Positions 8,966-15,625 of a DNA stretch of 64,000 nt are shown piece after piece. The DNA lies in contig NZ_JAMZEC010000001.1 of NCBI RefSeq assembly GCF_024172185.1, forward strand, positions 4,422,001 to 4,486,000, in the 5' to 3' direction. The stretch is from Nonomuraea roseoviolacea subsp. carminata. GTDB lineage: Bacteria > Actinomycetota > Actinomycetes > Streptosporangiales > Streptosporangiaceae. The notes under the pieces are model-generated. The model saw only the letters and a program-made list of their open reading frames with translations. It did no database searches and was not told the DNA's origin. The position numbers and the translations under genes are program-made. The number at the start of each line of letters is the position of its first letter. Position 1 is the stretch's first letter.

Positions 8966-9934
8966 CTACCAGGCGTAGTCCTCCGGCGCGGTGCGGTGGC
9001 CGGGGAACAGCTCGTCCAGCCGCGCCAGCGCCTGCTCGTCCAGCTTGATCTCCAGAGTCCGCAGGCTGCCGTCGAGCTGCTCGATCGTGCGCGGGCCGAT
9101 GATCGGCGCGGTGACCGCGGGCCGGGTCAGCAGCCAGGCCAGCGCCACGTTCGCCGGCTCCTCGCCCAGCTCGTCGCAGAACTTCTCGTACTGCTCGATC
9201 GCGTCGCGGTGCTTCTCCAGCTGCTTGACCATGTGGTCGCTGGCCGAGCGGCCCTTGTCGATCTTGCGGAGCACGCCGCCGAGCAGCCCGCCGCCGAGCG
9301 GGCTCCACGGGATGACGCCGAGGCCGTAGTCCTCGCAGGCCGGCAGCACCTCCAGCTCGACCGCGCGGGTGAGCAGGTTGTAGTGGCTCTGCTCGCTGAC
9401 CAGGCCGAGCGTGCCACGGCGGGCCGCGGTCTCCTGGGCCTTGGCGATGTGCCAGCCCGCGAAGTTGGACGACCCGACGTAGAGGATCTTGCCCTGCTGG
9501 CGCAGGATCTCCATGGCCTCCCAGAACTCCTCGAACGGGGTGTCCCGGTCGACGTGGTGGGCCTGGTAGACGTCGATGTAGTCGGTCTGCAGGCGCTTGA
9601 GCGAGGCGTCGCAGGCGCGGCGGATGTTGAGCGCGGAGAGCTTGTCGTCGTTGGGCCAGTCGCCCATCGAGCCGTAGAGCTTGGTCGCGATGACCGTCTT
9701 CTCCCGGCGCCCGCCGCCCTTGGCGAACCAGTTGCCGATGATCCGCTCGGTGACCCCCTCGCCCTTCTTCCACCCGTACACGTTGGCCGTGTCGAAGAAG
9801 TTGATGCCCAGCTCGTGAGCCCGGTCCATGATCGCGAAGGAGTCCTCCTCGCTGGTCGCGGGACCGAAGTTCATGGTACCGAGGCAGAGCGGGCTGACCT
9901 TGAGCCCGCTACGTCCGAGGTTCACATAATCCAT
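8966..9934 (-). CDS. Aldo/keto reductase
   Basis: 322 residues beginning MDYVNLGRSGLKVSPLCLG, the classic start of the NADPH-dependent AKR superfamily. The catalytic tetrad regions are visible: FFDTANVYG with Asp/Tyr, the Lys in VIATKLYG, and QAHHVDRD. The cofactor region IIGPRTIEQL is near the C-terminus. The ATG at 9934 sits seven nt after TAGCCT, so the mRNA is probably leaderless. It diverges from a MATE exporter over a 7-4-7 inverted repeat of MerR-operator type. It probably reduces reactive aldehydes or ketones; the substrate is unknown. Confidence 0.9.
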   Translation of the reverse strand: MDYVNLGRSGLKVSPLCLGTMNFGPATSEEDSFAIMDRAHELGINFFDTANVYGWKKGEGVTERIIGNWFAKGGGRREKTVIATKLYGSMGDWPNDDKLSALNIRRACDASLKRLQTDYIDVYQAHHVDRDTPFEEFWEAMEILRQQGKILYVGSSNFAGWHIAKAQETAARRGTLGLVSEQSHYNLLTRAVELEVLPACEDYGLGVIPWSPLGGGLLGGVLRKIDKGRSASDHMVKQLEKHRDAIEQYEKFCDELGEEPANVALAWLLTRPAVTAPIIGPRTIEQLDGSLRTLEIKLDEQALARLDELFPGHRTAPEDYAW

Positions 9935-9951
9935 ACGTCTCAGGCTAAATA

Positions 9952-9969
9952 CCTGGAGCGCACTCCAGG
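9952..9969. promoter_or_regulatory. MerR-type operator between the AKR and MATE genes
   Basis: CCTGGAG-CGCA-CTCCAGG is a perfect 7-bp inverted repeat with a 4-nt spacer. It sits between a -35-like element and TAGGGT (9974-9979) with a 19 to 20 nt spacer on the plus strand, the long spacing that MerR activators require. On the minus strand it precedes TAGCCT (9940-9945). Operators of CTTGGAG-CTCCAAG type are known from MerR regulators of aldo/keto reductases. No merR gene lies in the window. Confidence 0.6.
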
Positions 9970-9986
9970 CTAGTAGGGTGACGCGG

Positions 9987-11261
9987 GTGGGTGCGGGGAT
10001 CATCAAATCGGCGATCCCCCTTTTCCTGTCGATGGTGACCGGAATGCTCGGCACCCTCGTCGTCACCTCGGTGCTCGGCCGGCACGCCACGGTCACGCTG
10101 GCGGCCTTCGCGGTCATGACCGCCGTGCTCAACCCCGCCTCCGCCGCCGTCGTCGGCGCCCTGCGCGGCCTCGCCCCGTTCGTCGCGCCCCACCGCGACG
10201 AGCCCGCCCGCGCCGTCCCCGTCCTGCGCGACGCCCGCTGGCTCACCCTCCTCGTCGGCACGGCCGGCGCGCTGGCCGTGCTCGCGGTGCCGCCGCTCGC
10301 CCGGCTCACCGGCGTGCCCCCGGAGGTGGTCGCCGAGCTGGGACCGCTGCCCTGGCTGCTCGCGCTCTACCTGCTGGTGTACGCCGCCGGCGGCGGCGCC
10401 ACCACCGTGCTCGTCGCGCTCGGCCGCAGCCGGCAGGTGCTCTGGTCCAGCCTGGCGGGCACCTTCGTGATGGCCGGCTGCGCGCTCGTCCTGGTGCCGC
10501 GGCTCGGGCTCGCCGGGGTGGGCGTCGCCTGGCTGCTGTCGGGCGTGGTCGGTGTGGTGGTAGCCAACGTCTGCCTGCGGCGCGCCATCGGCGTGCGGGT
10601 CGGCCAGGCCAGGCCCCGGCCCGCCCGGATCGCCGAGCTGGGCCGGGTGAGCCTGCCGCTGGCCGCCACGGTGCTGATCAAGTTCGGCGGGCTCGGCGTC
10701 GTCACCTTCGCCGCGAGCACGACCAGCGCCCGGGACGCCGCCGCCCACGCCGTGCTGAGCACGCTCACCGGCCTGATCATGCTGGCGTCGTTGTCCGTGG
10801 CGCAGGCGTCGGTGCCGGAGGTGGCCCGCGCGCAGGACCCCGCCGGGGCGCGGCGCGCCAACCGGATCGCGGCGCTGGTCGCGCTCGGCGGCACGGCCGT
10901 GGGCGCGCTCGTGCTGCTGGTCCTGCGCGACCCGGTGCTCGCGGCGTTCACCGACGACCCCGCCGTACGGGAGCGGGCGGGCGAGCTGCTGCCGCTCATG
11001 CTGCTCGCCTCGGCCGCCGACGGCGCGCAGGCCGTGCAGGGCATCGGGCTGACCGCGCTGAAGAGGTCGGCGGCCAGCATGCTCTACTTCGCCGCCGGCT
11101 ACGGGCTCATGGTGCTCGCCGCCGTGCCGGTGGCCGCGACCTGGGGGATCACCGGGCTGTGGACGTCCCTGGCCGTGACGAACCTCGTCCTGGTCGTCCT
11201 GCAGGGCACGGGTTTCCGCCGGCACAGCGCTCAGGTCGGAAAGGTGATGGTTGAGGCATGA
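9987..11261 (+). CDS. MATE family efflux transporter
   Basis: About 424 residues with some 12 membrane helices and two homologous halves, as in MATE (MatE) drug/sodium or proton antiporters. The start GAGIIKSAIPLFLSM suits the family. I prefer the GTG at 9987, since TAGGGT lies exactly seven nt upstream; a GTG at 9978 in the same frame would add three residues. It diverges from an aldo/keto reductase under a MerR-like operator, which suggests joint induction by a toxic compound. The substrate is unknown. Confidence 0.8.
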   Translation: MGAGIIKSAIPLFLSMVTGMLGTLVVTSVLGRHATVTLAAFAVMTAVLNPASAAVVGALRGLAPFVAPHRDEPARAVPVLRDARWLTLLVGTAGALAVLAVPPLARLTGVPPEVVAELGPLPWLLALYLLVYAAGGGATTVLVALGRSRQVLWSSLAGTFVMAGCALVLVPRLGLAGVGVAWLLSGVVGVVVANVCLRRAIGVRVGQARPRPARIAELGRVSLPLAATVLIKFGGLGVVTFAASTTSARDAAAHAVLSTLTGLIMLASLSVAQASVPEVARAQDPAGARRANRIAALVALGGTAVGALVLLVLRDPVLAAFTDDPAVRERAGELLPLMLLASAADGAQAVQGIGLTALKRSAASMLYFAAGYGLMVLAAVPVAATWGITGLWTSLAVTNLVLVVLQGTGFRRHSAQVGKVMVEA

Positions 11262-11268
11262 TGGCGGC

Positions 11269-12339
11269 GTGGGGGACCTGAGACGCGCGGCCATGACGGC
11301 CGCGGTGACATGTGCGGTGCTGGGCGGGCTCGCGGCGCCCGCGGCGGCGGGAGCGACGGGGCGGCCACGCTCGGCGGCCGACGACGTGGGGGAGCGGCTG
11401 TTCCGGTTCAAGGACAAGAGGATCACCGAGTCGAGCGGCCTGGCGCTGTCGCCGACGCACGACGGCATCTTCTACACGCACAACGACAGCTCCGCCGCGC
11501 CGGTCTTCTACGCGGTGGACGGCGACGGGCGGACCCGGGCCACGTTCCACGTGAGCGGGGCGCAGGCGCGTGACTGGGAGGCGATGGCCGCCACCAAGGA
11601 CCCGGCGACCGGGCGCGGGGTGCTCTGGTTCGCCGACATCGGCGACAACCTCGACGGCGCGTGGCCCGACGTGTCGGTCTACAAGGTGACGGAGCCGGAG
11701 ACCCTGCGGGACGCCACGCTGCCCGCGGTCCGCTACCGGTTCCGCTACGCGGACGGCGCCCGCAACGCCGAGGGCCTCATGGTCAACCCGGTCACCGGGC
11801 GGCTGTACGTGGTGTCCAAGGAGTTCGCCGGATCGGTGTACGCCGCCCCGGCCAAGCTGCGCACCGGCCGGGTGAACGTGCTGCGCAAGGTGGCCGCCGC
11901 GCCGCTGATGGCCACCGACGCCGCGTACGCGCCCGACGGCTCGTCGTACGTGATCCGCACCTACTTCTCGGCCACCGTCTACCGGCCGAACGGCGACATG
12001 ATCGCCAAGATGTCCATGCCGGAGCTCGACCAGGCCGAGTCGATCACGTACACGGCCGACGGCCGGTCCGTGCTGGTGGGCAGCGAGGGGGTGTCGAGCC
12101 CGGTCTACCGGGTGCCGCTCCCGGCGGAGGCGCTGCGCGGCGTCAAGGCGTCGGCGCGGCCGTCGGCGACCCCGAGCGCGCGGGCGTCGCAGCGGGCGGC
12201 CCGCACCGCCTCGCCCCGGCCGCAGGCGTCGGACGGCGGCGCGGAGCGCGGCTTAACGGTCCGCGACGTGCTCATCTGGCTGGCCGCCGCCGCGGGGGCG
12301 ACCGGCGTGATCACCTACATCGCCCGCCGCACCCGCTGA
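11269..12339 (+). CDS. Secreted, C-terminally anchored beta-propeller-like protein
   Basis: 356 residues from the GTG at 11269 (CATGAT lies six nt upstream). It has an N-terminal signal peptide ending near APAAAGA. A region of repeated beta strands follows, with motifs ESSGLALSPTHDG, DWEAMA, WFADIGDN and NAEGLMVNP. This pattern recalls secreted WD40/SdiA-regulated-like propeller proteins. Next come a Ser/Ala/Arg/Pro-rich linker (about 300-330) and a C-terminal helix (LIWLAAAAGATGVITYIA) with a basic tail, so it may be exported and membrane-held. Function unknown. It starts eight nt after the MATE stop and may be cotranscribed. Confidence 0.6.
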   Translation: MGDLRRAAMTAAVTCAVLGGLAAPAAAGATGRPRSAADDVGERLFRFKDKRITESSGLALSPTHDGIFYTHNDSSAAPVFYAVDGDGRTRATFHVSGAQARDWEAMAATKDPATGRGVLWFADIGDNLDGAWPDVSVYKVTEPETLRDATLPAVRYRFRYADGARNAEGLMVNPVTGRLYVVSKEFAGSVYAAPAKLRTGRVNVLRKVAAAPLMATDAAYAPDGSSYVIRTYFSATVYRPNGDMIAKMSMPELDQAESITYTADGRSVLVGSEGVSSPVYRVPLPAEALRGVKASARPSATPSARASQRAARTASPRPQASDGGAERGLTVRDVLIWLAAAAGATGVITYIARRTR

Positions 12340-12349
12340 TCGGCCGCAC

Positions 12350-12378
12350 CCGCTGATCCGCCGGAGCGGCGTCAGCGG
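12350..12378. terminator. Imperfect hairpin between convergent genes
   Basis: CCGCTGA (12350-12356) pairs with TCAGCGG (12372-12378), with an inner CCGC/GCGG stem and a small loop. The right arm includes the stop codon of the minus-strand gene. It probably ends both convergent transcripts. Confidence 0.55.
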
Positions 12379-12746
12379 TGGTGGCGCATCGTGGCGGTGA
12401 ACATGTCGCCGCGCAGCGCCTGCTCGACGACGGCGATGGCGCGCGCCAGCCGGACCAGGCGCGGCCCCTCCTCACGGTAGACGTCGAGCACCGCCTCGAC
12501 GGCGTGCGGCGGGAGATGGCCCTTGAGGTCCACCGCCGCGCTGCGGTATCCGGCCCGGGCGGCTTCGACGTCGGCGTTCACGTGGTGGATCGCCATCCTG
12601 GCCAGGGCGATCGGATGGCGCTTGAGGACCTCGTACGCGCGGTAGTCGGGCGGGACGGCGTCGAGGAGCCAGGCCACCGCCGAGGTCTCCCAGTCGGGCA
12701 CGCTGGGCGGGCGGACCTCGGCCGGCCACTCCGGCGGCAGGTACAT
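12372..12746 (-). CDS. Conserved actinobacterial protein of unknown function
   Basis: 124 residues starting MYLPPEWPAEVRPP, a start I associate with small conserved actinobacterial proteins of no assigned function. It is largely helical: WLLDAVPPDYRAYEVLKRHP, then AVEAVLDVYREEGPRLVRLARAI. There is no signal peptide, membrane helix or catalytic motif. It is divergent from the tetR operon. An upstream in-frame ATG would give a longer form but would run into the promoter region, so I prefer 12746. Confidence 0.65.
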   Translation of the reverse strand: MYLPPEWPAEVRPPSVPDWETSAVAWLLDAVPPDYRAYEVLKRHPIALARMAIHHVNADVEAARAGYRSAAVDLKGHLPPHAVEAVLDVYREEGPRLVRLARAIAVVEQALRGDMFTATMRHHR

Positions 12747-12826
12747 AGGACCATCGTACTCACGTTCGATTGGACCGGTCCGGGGGCGGCGCCGTAGCCG
12801 GCCGTCACCTAAATACGAAACTCGTG

Positions 12827-12856
12827 TTGCGTAAATGTCTGCCATGGCTGTAGCCT
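12827..12856 (+). promoter_or_regulatory. Promoter of the tetR-cupin-DUF4267 operon
   Basis: TTGCGT (12827-12832) and TAGCCT (12851-12856) are 18 nt apart, just upstream of the TetR-type operator. The spacing is slightly long and the -10 is weak. Confidence 0.45.
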
Positions 12857-12862
12857 CTATTT

Positions 12863-12878
12863 CGCTACCCAGGTAGCG
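12863..12878. promoter_or_regulatory. TetR-type operator (16-bp palindrome)
   Basis: CGCTACC-CA-GGTAGCG is a perfect 7-bp inverted repeat immediately downstream of the likely -10 box. It lies 16 nt before the tetR ATG, the place expected for autorepression by the adjacent regulator. Confidence 0.75.
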
Positions 12879-12893
12879 GAATTGGAGGACACG

Positions 12894-13493
12894 ATGACAC
12901 CTCGCGGACGCCCGCGGGACACGCAGGTGGACGAGCGCGTGCTGCGCGCCGCCGCCGCCCTGATCTTCGAGCGCGGCTACGCGGGCCTGTCCATCGACGA
13001 GGTGGCCGAGCAGGCGGGCGTGGCCAAGACCACGCTGTACCGCCGCTGGCCGACCAAGGACCACCTGGCCGTCGCGGTGGTGGCACGGCTGCAGGCCGAC
13101 CACGAGATCACCGAGACCGGCGACATCCGCGCCGACCTCGTCGACAACCTGGACAAGATCGCCGCCGCGCTCAACCGCATGCGCGCGGCAGGCGGCCGCG
13201 AAGGGCCGTCCGCCGGAGTCGCCGGCGAGCTCGTGGCGGCCGCGGCCAGGCACGACGACATCGGCGAGCTGGCCCGCGTGCAGTACGCCGAGCGCAACGC
13301 CCTGGGGATCGCCCTGATCGAGCGGGCCCGCGCGCGCGGGGAGCTGCGCGCCGACCTGGACGCCGAGGTGCTGTTCGACCAGCTGGCCGGCGCCCTCTAC
13401 TACCGAGTACTGATCACAGGAGAGCCGGTCGACCGGGCCTACGCGGAACGGCTCGTGTCCTCCGCCCTCGAAGGGAGCCTCACATGTCAATGA
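12894..13493 (+). CDS. TetR family transcriptional regulator
   Basis: 199 residues from the ATG at 12894, six nt after a GGAGG ribosome site. The N-terminal helix-turn-helix is clear: AAALIFERGYAGLSIDEVAEQAGVAKTTLYRRWPTK is split across about residues 20-55. The C-terminal part resembles TetR_C ligand-binding domains (DAEVLFDQLAGALYYRVLITGEPV). Its stop overlaps the cupin start by 10 nt, so the genes are translationally coupled. It most likely represses its own operon through the palindrome at 12863-12878. The ligand is unknown. Confidence 0.92.
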   Translation: MTPRGRPRDTQVDERVLRAAAALIFERGYAGLSIDEVAEQAGVAKTTLYRRWPTKDHLAVAVVARLQADHEITETGDIRADLVDNLDKIAAALNRMRAAGGREGPSAGVAGELVAAAARHDDIGELARVQYAERNALGIALIERARARGELRADLDAEVLFDQLAGALYYRVLITGEPVDRAYAERLVSSALEGSLTCQ

Positions 13494-13972
13494 TCGTGGA
13501 AACGGCCGTCGTCCGTGAGATCGACGCCGAGACCATCGTCTCGCCCACAGCCACCGGACGCCTGCTGCTCGACTCCAGCGACACCGGCGGCGCGCTGAGC
13601 ACCATCAGGATGACGCTGGCCGAAGGCGCGGACGGCGCCGTGCCCCACCACCACGCCACCTCGACCGAGCTGTTCTACATCCTGGAGGGCCGGGCCCGCG
13701 TCCTGGCGGGCGAGGAGATCGTGACCCTGGAGGCGGGCGACGTGGCGGCCGTCCCCCCGCTGATGCCCCACGCCTTCGCCGCCGCCCCCGGCCACACCGC
13801 CGACCTGCTCATCGTCGTCGCCCCGGGCATCCAGCGCTTCGAGTACTTCCGCCTGCTCGACCGCCTGCGCAGGGGCGAGGCCACCCTTGAGGAACTGCTG
13901 GCCTCCCAGGACCTGTACGACAACCACTTCCTCGACAGCCCTGCCTGGACCCGCGACCGCCAGGCGTCCTGA
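13484..13972 (+). CDS. Cupin domain protein
   Basis: 162 residues. A single cupin barrel is recognisable from motif 1 (PHHHATSTELFYILEGRARV, about 49-68) and motif 2 (AGDVAAVPPLMPHAF, about 84-98), which carry the usual His/Glu metal ligands. Enzymatic and sensing roles are both known for such proteins, and the activity cannot be read here. The ATG overlaps the tetR stop, and a DUF4267 membrane protein follows 28 nt later, so this is one operon controlled by the TetR protein. Confidence 0.85.
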   Translation: MSMIVETAVVREIDAETIVSPTATGRLLLDSSDTGGALSTIRMTLAEGADGAVPHHHATSTELFYILEGRARVLAGEEIVTLEAGDVAAVPPLMPHAFAAAPGHTADLLIVVAPGIQRFEYFRLLDRLRRGEATLEELLASQDLYDNHFLDSPAWTRDRQAS

Positions 13973-14000
13973 CCCCCACCAGCACTGAGGGAGATTCCTG

Positions 14001-14423
14001 ATGTCCGCGAAACTGCCGTCTCCTACCACGATCGGCACGGTTCTGGCCTTCGTCGGCGCCCTGTTCATCGGCTTCGTCGGGGTGAGATATCTGCTGGCTC
14101 CCCAGTCCATGGCGCCCGACTTCGGCTTACCGAGCTGGCCGCGCGGCGAGGGCGCGGGATTCCTCGCCGTCAAGGGAGCCCGGGACCTGGCGTCCGGACT
14201 GGTGATCCTCACGGTCCTGATGACAGGCAACCGCCGCGTCCTGGGGTGGGTCATGCTGGCCACGGCGCTCACCCCGATCGGCGACATGCTCATCGTGCTG
14301 CTCTCCGGCGGAGAGCCCGCGACCGCGTTCGGCGTGCACGGCGCCACGGCCGCGGCAGTCGTCCTCTCCGGCGGCCTCGTGCTCAGCGGTTCCCGGACCG
14401 GGTCACCGCGACCTGTCGCCTGA
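14001..14423 (+). CDS. DUF4267 membrane protein
   Basis: 140 residues with four predicted membrane helices (about 11-31, 55-78, 82-102 and 108-128). Features such as GVRYLLAPQSMA and KGARDLASGLVIL fit the DUF4267 family, which often sits beside TetR or cupin genes. Function unknown. It has a clear ribosome site (GAGGGAG) before the ATG. It is the third gene of the tetR operon. Confidence 0.8.
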   Translation: MSAKLPSPTTIGTVLAFVGALFIGFVGVRYLLAPQSMAPDFGLPSWPRGEGAGFLAVKGARDLASGLVILTVLMTGNRRVLGWVMLATALTPIGDMLIVLLSGGEPATAFGVHGATAAAVVLSGGLVLSGSRTGSPRPVA

Positions 14424-14431
14424 CAGGCGAC
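14415..14431. terminator. Short palindromic hairpin at the convergent junction
   Basis: GTCGCCT-GAC-AGGCGAC overlaps the DUF4267 stop codon and lies 20 nt from the convergent DUF1801 stop. It can act on both strands. Confidence 0.5.
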
Positions 14432-14451
14432 CCGGCGTCGCCCTGGGGGCC

Positions 14452-14907
14452 TCAGCCCGCGGCCCGCTTCACGAGCTCGCCGATCCGCGCCTCGTCGGCG
14501 GGGGTCAGCTCGGTCAGGGCGAAGGCGGTCGGCCACATGGTGCCGTCGTCGAGCTTCGCCGGGTCGTTGAAGCCGAGCGTGGAGTACCTCGTCTTGAACT
14601 TCTGCGAGGGCTGGAAGAAGCAGACGATCTTGCCGTCCCGGGCGTACGCGGGCTGGCCGTACCAGAGCTTCGGCGCGAGGTGCGGGGCGTTCTCCTTGAT
14701 CACGGCGTGGATCCGCTCGGCCATGAACCGGTCGTCCGGGTCCTCCATCTCGGCGATCTTCGCGACCACGGCGGCCTCCTCCTCCGCCGCCTTCTCGGCG
14801 GCGGACGCGCGGCGCGAGGACTCCCGCAGCTCCTTGGCGCGCTCCTTCATCGCGGCGCGCTCCTCGTCCGTGAACGTCTCGGACGTCGTGTCGGTCTTCT
14901 TCGCCAT
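14452..14907 (-). CDS. DUF1801 domain protein
   Basis: 151 residues. The N-terminal 60 residues are charged and helical (ERAAMKERAKELRESSRRASAAEKAAEEE), probably a coiled coil. The DUF1801 (YdhG-like) fold follows, with HLAPKLWYGQPAYARDGKIV and FNDPAKLDDGTMWPTAFAL. The family is structurally related to frataxin/CyaY-like proteins and has been called an iron chaperone; the function is unproven. The ATG at 14907 has a GGAAGGA ribosome site. It appears to be a single-gene transcript. Confidence 0.8.
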   Translation of the reverse strand: MAKKTDTTSETFTDEERAAMKERAKELRESSRRASAAEKAAEEEAAVVAKIAEMEDPDDRFMAERIHAVIKENAPHLAPKLWYGQPAYARDGKIVCFFQPSQKFKTRYSTLGFNDPAKLDDGTMWPTAFALTELTPADEARIGELVKRAAG

Positions 14908-14992
14908 GGTGGGGTCCTTCCGGTGTACGTGGCTGGATGGGGACAACGTCATGCTAGGGAGAGGCGGTGGCGAGGCCGAGGCCGGAGCCCCG

Positions 14993-15448
14993 TCAGCCCC
15001 ACGCGCCGGCGATCTGGCGGGTCGTCGCGTTGAGCCGGTTGAACAGGTTGGTGACGCCGATCATCATGACGATCGCGGCGAGCTGCTTCTCGTCGAAGTG
15101 GGTGGCGGCCCGGTCCCACACCTCGTCGTTGACCGGGTCCGGCCGGTCGGCCAGCCGCGTCGCGGCCTCGGCCAGTTCCAGGGCGGCCCGCTCGGGCTCG
15201 GTGAAGTAGGGGGCCTCGCGCCAGGCGGCGACCGTGGCCAGCCGCTCGTCGCTCACCCCGGCCTTGCGGGCCGTCTTGGCGCCGGCGTCGACGCAGGCGC
15301 TGCACCCGTTGATCTGGCTCACCCGCAGATGCACCAGCTCCAGCGTCTGCCCGTCCACCCCGCCGGAGTGCACGGCCTTGAAGATCTCCTGGATGGGCTG
15401 CATCGCGCCGGGCAGGACGAAGGCGGGGTTCTGCATACGGGACTGCAT
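14993..15448 (-). CDS. Carboxymuconolactone decarboxylase / AhpD-like protein
   Basis: 151 residues. The CxxC motif of the AhpD fold is present (NGCSACVDAGAKTARKAGVSDERL, about 48-71), with the downstream HFDEKQLAAIVMMIGVTNLFNRL stretch. Such proteins act as alkylhydroperoxidases or thiol reductases rather than true decarboxylases. It diverges from a large XRE/NB-ARC/TPR regulator across 177 nt that hold repeated GTGGGACA sites and a small hairpin. Regulation by that neighbour is likely but inferred. Confidence 0.88.
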   Translation of the reverse strand: MQSRMQNPAFVLPGAMQPIQEIFKAVHSGGVDGQTLELVHLRVSQINGCSACVDAGAKTARKAGVSDERLATVAAWREAPYFTEPERAALELAEAATRLADRPDPVNDEVWDRAATHFDEKQLAAIVMMIGVTNLFNRLNATTRQIAGAWG

Positions 15449-15471
15449 GGTGGTCGCTCCTTCTCGGTCGG

Positions 15472-15492
15472 CGCCCCGTTCCGTTCGGGGCG
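15472..15492. promoter_or_regulatory. 7-bp hairpin in the divergent AhpD-like / NB-ARC region
   Basis: CGCCCCG-TTCCGTT-CGGGGCG lies 24 nt upstream of the AhpD-like start, in its leader or promoter. It could be an operator or a leader hairpin. Confidence 0.4.
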
Positions 15493-15533
15493 TGACTCCA
15501 TGACAGCCGAACGGGCCCGCCGCGACCACGGCG

Positions 15534-15610
15534 GTGGGACACCGTGGGACACTTGGCACGAGCTTGACCAGCGACAATCTGGCCCGGGAAAATCCTGCCG
15601 GAGTGGGACA
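15534..15610 (+). repeat. Three GTGGGACA sites upstream of the NB-ARC regulator
   Basis: GTGGGACA occurs at 15534, 15544 (tandem, 10-nt spacing, same helix face) and 15603. The third lies 15 nt before the GTG start. This is a plausible binding site array for the XRE-type HTH of the downstream protein. Confidence 0.5.
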
Positions 15611-15625
15611 GAAGGGCGGAGCGCG

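Noticed and set aside
8966..10309. A longer aldo/keto reductase starting upstream of 9934
   Set aside because: The extra N-terminus would be antisense to the MATE gene; MDYVNLGRSGLKVS is the canonical start.
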